DNA from: JALZUV01 sp963837025
GTDB lineage: Bacteria; Pseudomonadota; Alphaproteobacteria; Rickettsiales; JALZUV01
Length of the DNA stretch: 64,000 nt
Assembly: GCA_963837025.1 (NCBI GenBank)
Contig: CAWILT010000001.1
Coordinates: forward strand, 186,001-250,000
Direction: 5' to 3'
Shown here: positions 26,826 to 36,930 of the stretch, piece by piece
Position numbering within the stretch: position 1 is the stretch's first letter
How the letters are laid out: the number at the start of each line of letters is the position of its first letter
Made by a program: the position numbers and the translations under genes
Notes under the pieces: generated by a model
The model's input: only the letters and a program-made list of their open reading frames with translations
What the model was told of the DNA's origin: nothing
The model's database searches: none

Positions 26826-28005
26826 AATGTTGTTTAATCACATCGACTAAATCCAGCTTCTCCCAACTAAACTCACCATTCTTGCCTGGTTTACGTCCGA
26901 AATGTCCATAGGAAGCAGATTTTTCATAAATAGGACGATTAAGCTGCAAATGTTTGCGAATGCCTTTTGGTGTTAAATCCATTAGTTTAGGTAATAATTT
27001 TTCGAGTTCACGGTCATCAATTGTACCGGTTTGTTCAGTGCTAACATAAAGCGAGATAGGATATGAAACGCCAATAGCATAAGAAAGCTGTATGGTGCAA
27101 CGTTCTGCAATACCTGCTGCTACTACATTCTTAGCTAAATAGCGCGCCGCATACGCTGCGGAACGATCAACCTTTGTCGGGTCTTTACCTGAGAATGCTC
27201 CGCCACCATGGGGTGCTGCGCCACCATAGGTATCCACAATAATCTTACGTCCCGTTAAGCCAGCATCGCCATCAGGTCCGCCGATTATAAATTGTCCCGT
27301 AGGATTGGTATAGAAATTCTCATCCTTGCACATCCAACCTTCCGGCAACACCTTAAGCACGTGACGTCGTACAATTTCGCGAACCTCATCTTGAGTGGCA
27401 TCTTCATGATGTTGCGTTGACACCACAATCGATTCCGCGCCAACAGGTTTGCCATTTTCATATTTTAGACTCACTTGTGACTTACTATCAGGTCTCAAGA
27501 TTGAATTAGAATCTGCTTTACGCTCCTTTGCCATTGATCGCAAAATGCGATGTGAATAATGGATAGCAGCCGGCATATAGCTATCGGTTTCATTGCAGGC
27601 AAAGCCAAACATGATACCCTGATCGCCAGCACCTTCTTCTTTATCATCTGCTTCATCAACGCCTTGTGCAATATCCGACGATTGTTGGTGTAATAGAATT
27701 TCAATATCAAGCTTCTGCCAATCAAAACCGCTTTGATTGTAATTATAGCCAATATCGCGAACTAAATGACGAATCCGCGTATCCATTTCTTTAAGATCAA
27801 GTTTGCCATCGCGATATTCGCCCGCCACAACAATACGATTAGTAGTCGCTAGAACTTCAGCGGCAACGCGCGCTTGCGGGTTTTGAGCTAAAAAATAATC
27901 CAAAATACTATCTGAAATTTGGTCGCAAATTTTATCAGGATGCCCTTCAGATACCGATTCACTGGTGAAAGTATAATATTTACGCTGAAGTTGATGCGGT
28001 GACAT
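26797..28005 (-). CDS. metK: S-adenosylmethionine synthetase
   Basis: It makes SAM from methionine and ATP. Motifs: SVSEGHPDKICDQISDSILD region (start of the ATP site), MFGFACNETDSYMPA, and the GGAAPHGGGAFSGKD phosphate loop followed by KVDRSAAYAARY. Length 402. Upstream lies a TTGACA box (complement of 28091-28096) with a weak -10. I saw no SAM riboswitch in the leader. Confidence 0.97.
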   Translation of the reverse strand: MSPHQLQRKYYTFTSESVSEGHPDKICDQISDSILDYFLAQNPQARVAAEVLATTNRIVVAGEYRDGKLDLKEMDTRIRHLVRDIGYNYNQSGFDWQKLDIEILLHQQSSDIAQGVDEADDKEEGAGDQGIMFGFACNETDSYMPAAIHYSHRILRSMAKERKADSNSILRPDSKSQVSLKYENGKPVGAESIVVSTQHHEDATQDEVREIVRRHVLKVLPEGWMCKDENFYTNPTGQFIIGGPDGDAGLTGRKIIVDTYGGAAPHGGGAFSGKDPTKVDRSAAYAARYLAKNVVAAGIAERCTIQLSYAIGVSYPISLYVSTEQTGTIDDRELEKLLPKLMDLTPKGIRKHLQLNRPIYEKSASYGHFGRKPGKNGEFSWEKLDLVDVIKQHFAHDQQNTA

Positions 28006-28203
28006 AAATCGCCCTTTTTTATTGGTAACTATTCCATTTCAAAAGGATGCGAAATATTCGCGCGCTTAGAACCTTGTGGTTTTAAGGTGGTGTCAAGCTG
28101 TACAAATCGCCACCCTTTGAATTGAATGTTACACTAACGCTTAAAACCAGCAAAGCAACCCGCAAAACACGTATTACTTAAATTTAATGGTAATTATTTT
28201 AAA

Positions 28204-28596
28204 CTACACAAACGGTGCGCCATTTGCAATACCCAAAACTAGCGTTTTGACAGATTTGCGCATTTCTGGATCTTCAATTTTACGATAGGCTGAGACTAAC
28301 TCTTGTAAATCCGCATCATTGGTAAGCGTTTGATGTTCAAAACCTGTAGCCTCTTCTGCTAACTGAAATGGCGATTCATCACTTAGACCCTCGAAAAAAT
28401 AGTTTACGGGAACTTTTAACATCTCAGCAAATTCAAAAATGCGGCTAACAGAAATACGGTTTGAAGCACGCTCATATTTTTGGATTTGTTGAAAGGTAAT
28501 ACCTGAACTTTTTGCCAGAGCCTCTTGACTGATACCAAGTAGGGTACGCCTATCGCGCAATCTTTGTCCTACATGTGCATCAACTGGATGTGTCAT
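28204..28596 (-). CDS. XRE-family helix-turn-helix transcriptional regulator
   Basis: The HTH is at about residues 8-62: VGQRLRDRRTLLGISQEALA, then TFQQIQKYERASNRIS. A short C-terminal regulatory segment follows (FFEGLSDESPF...). At 130 residues this matches the alphaproteobacterial regulator commonly found between lnt and metK. It is divergent from ohr, and a palindrome lies between them. Targets unknown. Confidence 0.9.
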   Translation of the reverse strand: MTHPVDAHVGQRLRDRRTLLGISQEALAKSSGITFQQIQKYERASNRISVSRIFEFAEMLKVPVNYFFEGLSDESPFQLAEEATGFEHQTLTNDADLQELVSAYRKIEDPEMRKSVKTLVLGIANGAPFV

Positions 28597-28681
28597 TATA
28601 TTTTGCTGTCCTGTAATCTATATAGTTTAAAAATGGATCATTACTAGAGTTAAGCTTAAAACTTAAGATAGTAAAAATTTA

Positions 28682-28696
28682 TTAACACTGTGTTAA
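28682..28696. promoter_or_regulatory. Palindromic operator-like site TTAACAC-T-GTGTTAA
   Basis: A perfect 7-bp inverted repeat around a central base lies in the divergent XRE / ohr intergenic region, about 86 bases upstream of the XRE start and 97 bases upstream of ohr. It suits a dimeric HTH regulator, perhaps the XRE protein itself. This is inference from symmetry and place. Confidence 0.45.
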
Positions 28697-28792
28697 CGAT
28701 TGTCAAGCTTTCAGTCCCATTCAAAACCATAATAGAGAATTTATGCTCATCACGTTATTCCATTAGCTACAAATAATGAGAAAGAGAAATCA

Positions 28793-29248
28793 ATGCCAAC
28801 ACCAGAAAAAATTATTTATAGCACACGGGTTACATCAACCGGAGGGCGCGAAGATGGCAACAGCAAATCAAATGACGATAAATTAAATATCAAATTATCA
28901 AAACCAACTGAAATGGGCGGATCAGGCGGAGCGGGCACTAATCCTGAACAGTTATTTGGCGCAGGCTATTCAGCATGTTTTTTAGGAGCCATCAAAGCGG
29001 TTGCTGGTAAGCAAAATATAACAATATCAGATGAAACAACCGTTACCGCTGAAATCGGTTTTGGTGCCATAGAAAAAGGGTACATCATTACAGCGGAACT
29101 TTTTGTAAATATACCTGACTTAGATTCAGATGAAGCAAAAAAGTTAGTGCAAAAAGCACATGAAGTATGCCCCTATTCAAACGCGACACGCAATAATGTT
29201 GATGTGAAGCTTCACGTTACAAATAATGTAAAGTCTAAAGCGGCTTAA
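28793..29248 (+). CDS. ohr: Organic hydroperoxide resistance protein (Ohr/OsmC family)
   Basis: A thiol peroxidase that reduces organic hydroperoxides using lipoylated partners. The two catalytic cysteines are in FGAGYSACFLGAI and EVCPYSNATR. Family start KIIYSTRVTSTGGRE and the GSGGAGTNPEQLF block are typical. Length 151. No OhrR (MarR) gene is adjacent; the divergent regulator is XRE type. Confidence 0.93.
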   Translation: MPTPEKIIYSTRVTSTGGREDGNSKSNDDKLNIKLSKPTEMGGSGGAGTNPEQLFGAGYSACFLGAIKAVAGKQNITISDETTVTAEIGFGAIEKGYIITAELFVNIPDLDSDEAKKLVQKAHEVCPYSNATRNNVDVKLHVTNNVKSKAA

Positions 29249-29262
29249 TTTAAAAACTAAAC

Positions 29263-29339
29263 TGGTGGTCCCGATGCGATTCGAACGCATGGCCTTCGCC
29301 TTCGGAGGGCGACACTCTATCCAGCTGAGCTACGGGACC
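29263..29339 (-). tRNA. tRNA-Arg (anticodon CCG)
   Basis: The 77-base minus-strand gene has acceptor GGTCCCG paired with CGGGACC, discriminator A and an encoded CCA. D arm GTAGCTCAGCTGGATAGAG, anticodon loop CTCCGAA in stem TCGCC/GGCGA, and T arm with GTTCGAATC are all present. The anticodon CCG reads CGG. Confidence 0.95.
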
Positions 29340-29412
29340 ACATTGTCTATGGCATAAGCTAGCCTCATGCTAAGTGCAAGCAGTTAACCCAAGTAAATGG
29401 ATTGCATCTTTA

Positions 29413-29766
29413 TTATGCTGATTGAGAGGGAAATTTATTTTCGTTACATAAAGGAATATAAGTAATAGATTGGCTCAAATCTAAGTCTAGCGCCTGAGTC
29501 AGCTGTAAAAGCGTGATGCTAATTTTTTCGCTAATACGTGGAATTAAATGTAAATGATCTAACAATTGCACCACAGTAGATTCAATCAAAGCTATACTTT
29601 CTAAACTAATGAGTTGTGGATTATCATAATAGTTGGAAATAATATCGTTAGCGACCACATGAAGATGGTGTAAATAAAAATGCTGATTATGTTCAGCGCT
29701 TTGCAAAAATTGCTCATACGTAGCGCCAAATTCTTCCGCTAATAAATCACACTTATGGTCAGTCAT
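29413..29766 (-). CDS. Hypothetical protein, 117 residues
   Basis: A small, mildly acidic helical protein (MTDHKCDLLAEEFGATYEQF..., with a His-rich HNQHFYLHHLH stretch at about 26-36). No signal peptide or membrane segment; no family recognised. It lies alone between tRNA-Arg and a membrane-protein gene. Confidence 0.55.
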   Translation of the reverse strand: MTDHKCDLLAEEFGATYEQFLQSAEHNQHFYLHHLHVVANDIISNYYDNPQLISLESIALIESTVVQLLDHLHLIPRISEKISITLLQLTQALDLDLSQSITYIPLCNENKFPSQSA

Positions 29767-29901
29767 TAGAATGCTCCTTTTTCTGTATTCTTGATTTTAT
29801 CTTAAATGAAATAGGGCAGGTTGTGTGTGAAGCTTAAGTGACAAACTAGCTAAAATTTTAGCGAATTTAATTGTAGAATTCCGAATTTTAAACAATAAAA
29901 A

Positions 29902-29945
29902 ACCCGACCCTCCGCATCCTGTTAAGGATGCCAGAGAAGTCGGGT
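29902..29945 (-). terminator. Terminator of the 176-residue membrane protein gene
   Basis: Nested stems: outer ACCCGAC/GTCGGGT (29902-29908 with 29939-29945) and inner GCATCC/GGATGC. On the minus strand it is followed by a T run (the AAAAA at about 29897-29901 on the plus strand). Confidence 0.8.
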
Positions 29946-29958
29946 GATTCATTGCCAG

Positions 29959-30489
29959 TTAACGGTTAGGTGCCAGTTTAGACTCCGTGAGACGAATCTC
30001 ATGGGCATCTAAAAAGGTTTGCGCCTCAGCAACCTCAGACTCGTGAAAGTCTAGAGGATTCTGCAGTTTGTAGCGCTCCTCCTTTAACTTCTGCTGGTAG
30101 GCAGTAAGCAAAGGCGGTGCCACTGTCGTCGAAACAACCATAGCCTTCTGCAAATTACTTGCAAAAAAGGTTATTGCTGCGCCAATGGCGATGGTTTTGA
30201 TGCACCACCAAAGGCTGAAGCCTACCGATGCACCAAATAAGGCAAAAAGACCTTCGGTAATACCCCCGAAAACGAGAGTTATACTGCCAAGTCCAATCGC
30301 CGCCCAGCCTATCCAACAACCGTTTCGGATGATTGATTCCCTAAGGAATCGGTAGGCTTTGCCTACTGGCGAATCCACTGCAGGTTGCAGTTGGATTGCA
30401 AGCACGATAAATGCAATGGCTGCCAGAAATCCTGGGAACCAAAAGAAGAAGCTGATGGTAAGCACCAGCTGAAGAAATTTCCTCATCAT
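29959..30489 (-). CDS. Hypothetical inner-membrane protein, 176 residues
   Basis: Three or so hydrophobic segments (residues 8-32, 58-78 and 84-112) are followed by a soluble, charged C-terminal region of about 60 residues (QKLKEERYKLQNPLDFHESEVAEAQ). I recognise no family. The upstream 259 bases to the tolC-like gene hold no ORF that I can support. Confidence 0.6.
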   Translation of the reverse strand: MMRKFLQLVLTISFFFWFPGFLAAIAFIVLAIQLQPAVDSPVGKAYRFLRESIIRNGCWIGWAAIGLGSITLVFGGITEGLFALFGASVGFSLWWCIKTIAIGAAITFFASNLQKAMVVSTTVAPPLLTAYQQKLKEERYKLQNPLDFHESEVAEAQTFLDAHEIRLTESKLAPNR

Positions 30490-30748
30490 TAATTGTTATG
30501 AGGTTAAAAAAAACCAGCTGTGTCGAACTGGGGATTGAGAAAATGTATATTGCTCTGTAGCACTCGCTTCGGGTGAAACGAATTCATTAAAAAGGAGAGT
30601 GAACACACTACAGTGTCAAATTAAAACCGAAGTTAAAAAAAAAGACGCAAAAATACTCTTCTAATATAGCAAAAGAGATGGATTTTGAGTGTGAAGTTTT
30701 CGTGACAAAAAAGTTTTGAGATAAAATTGTAATTTACCTAATTACCCG

Positions 30749-32050
30749 TTAGCTAGCAGCAACCTGAAGCGTACTATCATCTAATTTACCAATTGCTAGT
30801 AATACTCGGTAAACGGCTGTGTAATAGTCATACTCAGCTGCTGCAGCATCAATCTGCGCGCGAAAAACTTCGTTTTCAGCGTCGAGTACGTTTAATGCTG
30901 TATCTTTGCCTACATCGCGCAAACGCGTTCTGGCATCATAAACTTCACCTGCAATATTTACGGCATTGCGCAACAATAAAGCACGACGGCGACTGGTGGT
31001 AAGGTTCGACCACGCAAGTTTAACCTCTTCAATCACGCGGCGTCTTGTATCAAGTCCATTCGCAATGGCTGCTTGTTGCTGGGCTAAAACGGCATTCTTA
31101 CTTTCAGAATCAGCAAATCCGTTAAAGAGATTCCAGCGGCTGCGCACTAATAATGAATTGCGCATATCGGTGCCGCGTATGCCGGCAACATCATCATCAT
31201 AAGAGCTGCGCGCCACCACATCAAGGGTAGGATAGTAATTTGATTCTACAATAGTTTTGCGATGTTCAAAGCTATCAATGCCATATTGAGCTACTTGTAA
31301 AGTTGGGTTATGTAATTCCGCGAGCTTAATTGCTTCATCTAATGAATTGGGCAATAAATGTTCAGGCACTCTCGGTAATTGCATTTCTTGCTCAAGCGCG
31401 ATTGTGCCAAAAACTTGGGCATAACGTGCTTGCGCTTCCTGCAACCCGCCTAAAAATGCGGTATAGCGCTCTTTAGCGATTTGCAAGCGTGATTTGGCTT
31501 GTAGCACATCCACTGCAACACCCGACCCACGCTCTACACGCTCGTCTTCCATGTTAAGCTGGTTTGATAATGTGGTTATATTACGTACCGATAGCTTCGT
31601 TAACTTCATTTGACGCAAAACCGATAAATAGGTGCTCGACCCTTCAAACAATAATTGTTGCAAGGTTGATTGTTGCGTTGCTTTGGCTTGATCAAACAAG
31701 CTCTGCGATTCACTTATAGAACCATCCGTGCGAAAACCTTCAAACACATTTTGGCTGGCACTAATCGCTGCTGACTTCGATTCCAGTGAAAAGTCACCCC
31801 CCGCTGGCACCAGTTCTGTACGATCAGTATCCTCATAACCATAGCTTGCATCTGCATCAAGCCTTGGCAAATATCCTGATCGGGCTTGATCAATTGCAGC
31901 TTTGGCAGCTCTTACCGTTTGAGTTTCAGCCTGAAGCCTCGGATGTGAATTAAGTAAACGCGACAAATCCTGCTCAAGCGTTGCCGCTTGCGATGCACTA
32001 CTAAGCAAAATACTCGTCATTGTAAGGTTTATAAGAAATCTCATCTTCAT
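30749..32050 (-). CDS. TolC-family outer membrane efflux / type I secretion channel
   Basis: The mature protein after a signal peptide (MKMRFLINLTMTSILLSSASQA) has the two OEP repeats typical of TolC: AKAAIDQARSGYLPRLDADASYGYED in the first and KTIVESNYYPTLDVVARSSYDDD in the second, each followed by long helices. Length 433 suits the family. No inner-membrane or adaptor partner is adjacent, so it may serve several exporters. Confidence 0.9.
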   Translation of the reverse strand: MKMRFLINLTMTSILLSSASQAATLEQDLSRLLNSHPRLQAETQTVRAAKAAIDQARSGYLPRLDADASYGYEDTDRTELVPAGGDFSLESKSAAISASQNVFEGFRTDGSISESQSLFDQAKATQQSTLQQLLFEGSSTYLSVLRQMKLTKLSVRNITTLSNQLNMEDERVERGSGVAVDVLQAKSRLQIAKERYTAFLGGLQEAQARYAQVFGTIALEQEMQLPRVPEHLLPNSLDEAIKLAELHNPTLQVAQYGIDSFEHRKTIVESNYYPTLDVVARSSYDDDVAGIRGTDMRNSLLVRSRWNLFNGFADSESKNAVLAQQQAAIANGLDTRRRVIEEVKLAWSNLTTSRRRALLLRNAVNIAGEVYDARTRLRDVGKDTALNVLDAENEVFRAQIDAAAAEYDYYTAVYRVLLAIGKLDDSTLQVAAS

Positions 32051-32192
32051 AGGCTTTATTATAAGGTTAATTCAATTTGAGGTATAAGCCCAACTCGTTA
32101 AAAAACGATTTAAATTGCTTAACTAAAAAACAAGTGATGTATTTTTACGATGCAGCTAGGTATAAAAAGCGCATACCATGCACAGTTAGTGC

Positions 32193-32221
32193 TTGACTAC
32201 TGTAGTGCAGATGCCTATGTT
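32193..32221 (+). promoter_or_regulatory. Putative sigma-70 promoter of the str operon
   Basis: TTGACT at 32193-32198 and TATGTT at 32216-32221 with a 17-base spacer, about 70 bases upstream of rpsL. Confidence 0.6.
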
Positions 32222-32289
32222 GCGGCCTCCTTGAGCAGGCCAAAACCTGTTTAAGCGTATGAAATAAACAAAAAGTTTTGGAAAAAAGT

Positions 32290-32661
32290 ATGCCAACGAT
32301 CAACCAACTGGTGCGCAAAGGTCGTAAAGTTCCCGTCAAACGGAATAAAGTCCCTGCGCTACAACAAAATCCCCAAAAACGTGGTGTTTGCACGCGCGTT
32401 TATACCACCACCCCTAAAAAGCCAAACTCCGCTTTGCGTAAAGTTGCACGTGTGCGCTTAACGAATGGCTTTGAAGTTACCAGCTATATCGGTGGTGAAG
32501 GTCACAATCTTCAAGAACACAGCGTGATTCTCATCCGCGGTGGTCGTGTAAAAGATTTACCCGGTGTGCGTTATCACACCATTCGCGGCGTACTTGATAC
32601 GCAAGGCGTAAAAGATCGTAAACAACGTCGTTCGCATTACGGTGCGAAGAAACCTAAATAG
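32290..32661 (+). CDS. rpsL: 30S ribosomal protein S12
   Basis: A decoding-centre protein of 123 residues. The start is ATG at 32290; a TTG 12 bases upstream is also open. TTPKKPNSALRK carries the lysine whose change gives streptomycin resistance, and KDLPGVRYH is the second decoding loop; both look wild type. First gene of the str operon. Confidence 0.97.
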   Translation: MPTINQLVRKGRKVPVKRNKVPALQQNPQKRGVCTRVYTTTPKKPNSALRKVARVRLTNGFEVTSYIGGEGHNLQEHSVILIRGGRVKDLPGVRYHTIRGVLDTQGVKDRKQRRSHYGAKKPK

Positions 32662-32673
32662 AGGGTCATTAAT

Positions 32674-33141
32674 ATGTCTAGACGCCATAGAGCCGAAAAA
32701 CGTGAAGTATTGCCAGATGCAAAATATGGTGATGTTATTCTAACTAAATTCATGAATAGCATCATGCTTTCAGGTAAAAAGAACACTGCAGAACGTATTG
32801 TTTACGGCGCATTCGATTTAATTGAAGCTGCTAATGATGATCCTATTAAAGTTTTCCATGAGGCAATGGAAAATGTAAAGCCAACGGTTGAAGTTCGCTC
32901 GCGTCGTGTGGGTGGTGCAACTTATCAGGTGCCACAAGAAGTGCGTGACGATCGTCGTATTGCATTGGCAATTCGTTGGTTAGTTACTGACATGCGTTCG
33001 CGTCGTGATAAAGAAGCAACTAAGAAGTTGCAGATGGCGTTAATGGATGCAGCCGCTAATCGTGGTGGTGCAATTAAAAAACGTGAAGATACACATAAAA
33101 TGGCTGAAGCTAACCGCGCGTTTGCTCACTTCCGTTTCTAA
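32674..33141 (+). CDS. rpsG: 30S ribosomal protein S7
   Basis: S7 initiates assembly of the 30S head. The family start MSRRHRAEKREVLPD, the block KPTVEVRSRRVGGATYQVP and C-terminal NRAFAHFRF are present. Length 155. It is followed not by fusA but by a lipoprotein gene 8 bases downstream. Confidence 0.97.
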   Translation: MSRRHRAEKREVLPDAKYGDVILTKFMNSIMLSGKKNTAERIVYGAFDLIEAANDDPIKVFHEAMENVKPTVEVRSRRVGGATYQVPQEVRDDRRIALAIRWLVTDMRSRRDKEATKKLQMALMDAAANRGGAIKKREDTHKMAEANRAFAHFRF

Positions 33142-33149
33142 GGGAAATA

Positions 33150-33593
33150 ATGAAACTCAAAAATTACAGTATATTCGTTTTTTTGTTTTTGATGGCGGCA
33201 TGCTCATCAAAGCAAGAAGCTTATGTTTATCCTGAATTTACGGGTTCCGCTTTTCTAAACGGCATATCAACTTCAAGCGGCATCGCTCTGCCCATTGCGG
33301 TTGATGGTCAGGAAATTACAGCTAATGCAATGTTCTTCAACGTGCCCAGTGTGGTAACAAACCCTGTTCCTGTTACTCCGGGAATTCATAATGTTACCTA
33401 CATTTTTTTAAAAGGTGATAAAGGCGTAAAAGAAGATTACACGTTGAACGCGCAAGCAGACAAAACATATTTTCCTGAGTTCGATACTGCTCAATCACGT
33501 AATGGCGATTATATGGTTAATATGTGGCTAATAAATGCCGAAGGCGATGTTGTGTCGCAAAAAAATAAATTAACACTTAAGAATATTAAATAG
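33150..33593 (+). CDS. Small lipoprotein inserted in the str operon
   Basis: The 147-residue product begins with a lipoprotein signal peptide (hydrophobic residues 8-15, lipobox MAAC with Cys18). The mature domain looks beta-rich (GIHNVTYIFLKGDKGVKEDY, GDYMVNMWLINAEGDVVS). It lies 8 bases after rpsG and 9 before fusA, both on the same strand, so it must be co-transcribed with ribosomal genes. The order rpsL-rpsG-fusA-tuf is usually uninterrupted. I recognise no family. Confidence 0.8.
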   Translation: MKLKNYSIFVFLFLMAACSSKQEAYVYPEFTGSAFLNGISTSSGIALPIAVDGQEITANAMFFNVPSVVTNPVPVTPGIHNVTYIFLKGDKGVKEDYTLNAQADKTYFPEFDTAQSRNGDYMVNMWLINAEGDVVSQKNKLTLKNIK

Positions 33594-33602
33594 GTAGTAA
33601 GA

Positions 33603-35695
33603 ATGGCTCGTCAAACCCCTTTAAATCGTTACCGTAACATTGGTATTATGGCGCATATTGATGCGGGTAAAACTACGACTACGGAACGCATTCTTTACTA
33701 TACTGGTGTTAGCCATAAAATTGGTGAAGTGCACGATGGCGCTGCCACCATGGATTGGATGGAGCAAGAGCAAGAGCGTGGAATTACAATTACTTCAGCG
33801 GCGACCACTTGTTTCTGGACGCGTAACGATGAAAAATATCGCATCAACATTATTGACACTCCGGGCCACGTTGATTTTACCATTGAGGTGGAGCGTTCAC
33901 TTCGTGTGCTCGATGGTGCAGTTGCCGTATTTGATTCTGTAGCAGGTGTTGAGCCTCAGTCTGAAACCGTATGGCGTCAAGCTGACAAATATAAAGTTCC
34001 GCGTATGTGTTTCGTAAATAAAATGGATCGTATGGGCGCTGATTTTTATCGCTGTGTTGATATGATGGTTGATCGGTTAGGCTGTAATCCTATCGTTCTT
34101 CAGCTTCCTATTGGTGCTGAGGAAGATTATTTGGGCTTAGTAGACTTAATCAAAATGAAAGCGCTTATCTGGAATGATGAGTCTTTAGGCGCAAAATGGG
34201 AAGAAGAAGAAATTCCTGAGAATTTAAAAGATAAAGCGGCTGAATATCGCGAGAAACTCGTTGAGCAAGCGCTTGAATATGATGATGAAGCAATGGAAGC
34301 CTATCTTAGAGGGCACTGCACCATCTGCTGAAACGCTTCGCAAATGTATTCGTAAAGGGACAATTAAAGGTGAATTAGTGCCTGTATTAAATGGGACAGC
34401 CTTTAAAAATAAAGGTGTACAAACACTTCTTGATGCCGTTATTGATTTTATGCCTGCGCCAACTGATGTTGAAGCGATTAGAGGTGTTGCGGCGAATGAT
34501 ATTGAAAAAGAAATCATTCGTAAATCTACGGATGACGAGCCTTTTTCTGCTCTCGCTTTCAAAATTATGACTGATCCATTCGTAGGGTCGTTGACGTTTA
34601 CCCGTATTTATTCTGGCAAACTTGAGGCGGGTTCATATGTGATGAATACGGTTAAAGAGCGTAAAGAGCGTGTGGGTCGTATGTTGTTGATGCATGCTAA
34701 CAGCCGTGAAGATGTTAAAGAGGCATTCGCAGGCGATATCGTTGCAATCGCGGGTTTAAAAGATACGACAACAGGTGATACCCTTTGCGATGTGAATAAA
34801 CAGGTTATTCTCGAGCGTATGGAATTCCCAGAGCCAGTAATCGAGCTGGCAGTTGAGCCTAAAACCAAGGCTGACCAAGAGAAAATGTCTATCGGCTTAA
34901 ACCGCTTGGCTTCCGAAGATCCTTCATTACGTTTATCTTCAGATGAAGAAACAGGCCAAACAATTCTTAAAGGAATGGGCGAGCTTCACCTTGATATTAT
35001 CGTAGATCGCTTGCGTCGTGAATTCAAAGTAGAAGCAAACGTTGGTGCGCCGCAAGTGGCTTACCGCGAAACCATCACTAAATCATTTGAAATGGATTAC
35101 ACGCATAAGAAGCAGTCGGGTGGTTCAGGCCAGTTCGCACGCATCGTGCTTGACATTTGAGCCAAATGAAATGGGTAAAGGCTTCGAATTCACAAGCAAA
35201 ATTACCGGTGGTAACGTTCCTCGCGAATATATTCCCGGTGTGCAAAAGGGTCTTGAGTCAGCCATGCAAACGGGCGTAATTGCTGGCTTCCCCATGGTAG
35301 ATTTTAAAGCAACATTAATCGATGGTGCTTATCACGATGTCGATTCGAGCGTCATGGCGTTTGAAATTGCAGCACGTGCCGCGTTCCGTGAAGGTATTCG
35401 TCAAGCGGCTCCAACGCTTCTTGAGCCTATCATGAAAGTGGAAGTGGTAACGCCTGAAGATTATATGGGTGATATTATTGGTGATTTAAATTCACGCCGT
35501 GGCCAAGTGTTGGGCATGGATCAGCGCGGCATTGCTCGTGTGGTGAATTCAACTGTGCCGCTCGCTAGTATGTTTGGTTATGTAAACACCTTACGCTCTA
35601 TGAGCCAAGGCCGTGCACAATTCACCATGACGTTTGACCATTATGCCCCCGTTCCAAGTAACGTGGCTGAAGAAATTAAAGCTAAAGTAGCTTAA
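33603..35695 (+). CDS. fusA: Elongation factor G, reading frame broken twice
   Basis: EF-G drives translocation and, with RRF, ribosome recycling. GTPase motifs AHIDAGKTTTTERIL, DTPGHVDFT and NKMDRMGADF are intact. Two one-base insertions (about 34306-34308, after AYL and before EGTAPS; and about 35150-35152, between ARIVL and TFEPNE) split it into three frames. Removing both gives 696 residues, the normal length, with uninterrupted family sequence. This is therefore almost certainly a sequence error in one essential gene rather than three genes. Confidence 0.93.
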
Positions 35696-35725
35696 CAGAA
35701 AAAGTTTAAGAAAGAGGATTGACCC

Positions 35726-36917
35726 ATGTCTAAAGAGAAATTTGAGCGTAAGAAGCCGCATGTTAACGTTGGAACGATTGGTCACGTTGATCATGGCAAG
35801 ACGTCGTTGACGGCTGCGATCACGAAGGTATTAGCTGAAACGGGTGGCGCAAAATATTCATCGTATGATTCGATTGATGCGGCTCCTGAAGAAAAAGCAC
35901 GTGGTATTACGATTGCAACGGCGCATGTTGAGTATGAGACGGCTGGCCGTCACTATGCACACGTAGATTGCCCAGGTCACGCTGATTATGTGAAAAACAT
36001 GATTACCGGTGCGGCACAGATGGATGGCGGTATTTTGGTTGTATCGGCGGCTGATGGCCCCATGCCCCAAACACGCGAGCACATCTTGTTGGCGCGTCAG
36101 GTAGGCGTTCCTTCATTGGTTGTGTTCTTGAACAAAGTGGATCAAGTAGATGATGAAGAGCTTCTTGAATTGGTTGAAATGGAAATTCGCGAGCTGCTTT
36201 CTTCTTACGATTTCCCAGGCGATGATATTCCTATCATTAAAGGTTCTGCCTTGGCAGCGCTTGAAGGCAAAAATGACGAAATCGGCAAGAATGCGATTTT
36301 AGAATTGATGAAAGCCGTTGATGAATATATTCCAACGCCTGAGCGTCCGGTTGATCAGTCCGTTCTTGATGCCGATTGAGGATGTATTCTCTATCTCGGG
36401 TCGTGGTACAGTGGTAACTGGCCGTATTGAGCAAGGCATTGTGAAGGTTGGTGAAGAGATTGAGATTGTGGGTATTAAGGATACCACCAAGACGACTTGC
36501 ACCGGTGTTGAGATGTTCCGTAAATTGCTTGACGAAGGTCGTGCAGGTGAGAATGTGGGTGTTCTGTTGCGTGGTACTAAGCGTGAAGATGTTGAGCGCG
36601 GTCAAGTGCTTTGCAAGCCTGGTTCTATCAAGCCACACACGAAGTTCAAAGCTGAGGCTTATATTTTGACCAAAGAAGAAGGTGGCCGTCATACGCCATT
36701 CTTCACCAATTATCGTCCACAATTCTATTTCCGTACGACGGATGTGACCGGTATGGTTCACTTGCCTGAAGGCACGGAAATGGTGATGCCAGGCGATAAT
36801 ATTGAAATGAATATCGAGCTGATTGCTCCGATTGCTATGGATGAAGGCCTACGTTTCGCAATTCGCGAAGGCGGCCGTACCGTCGGTGCCGGTGTCGTAG
36901 CGAAGATTGAAGAGTAA
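35726..36917 (+). CDS. tuf: Elongation factor Tu, reading frame broken once
   Basis: EF-Tu delivers aminoacyl-tRNA. GHVDHGKTSLT, DCPGHADYVKNM and NKVDQVDD are intact. A one-base insertion at about 36359-36361 (GATCAGTCCGTTC) breaks the frame between domain 1 and domain 2, where FLMPIEDVFSISGRG resumes. With it removed the product is 396 residues. Whether a second tuf exists elsewhere is unknown. Confidence 0.93.
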
Positions 36918-36930
36918 AGGAAAGCAAATC

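Noticed and set aside
27990..28200. SAM riboswitch in the metK leader
   Set aside because: Only about 60 bases follow the putative promoter, and I could not match the SAM-II or SAM/SAH pseudoknot consensus by eye.
36237..36761. Antisense ORF of 174 codons opposite tuf
   Set aside because: Complement of a conserved coding region with biased codon use; no start signal or family features.
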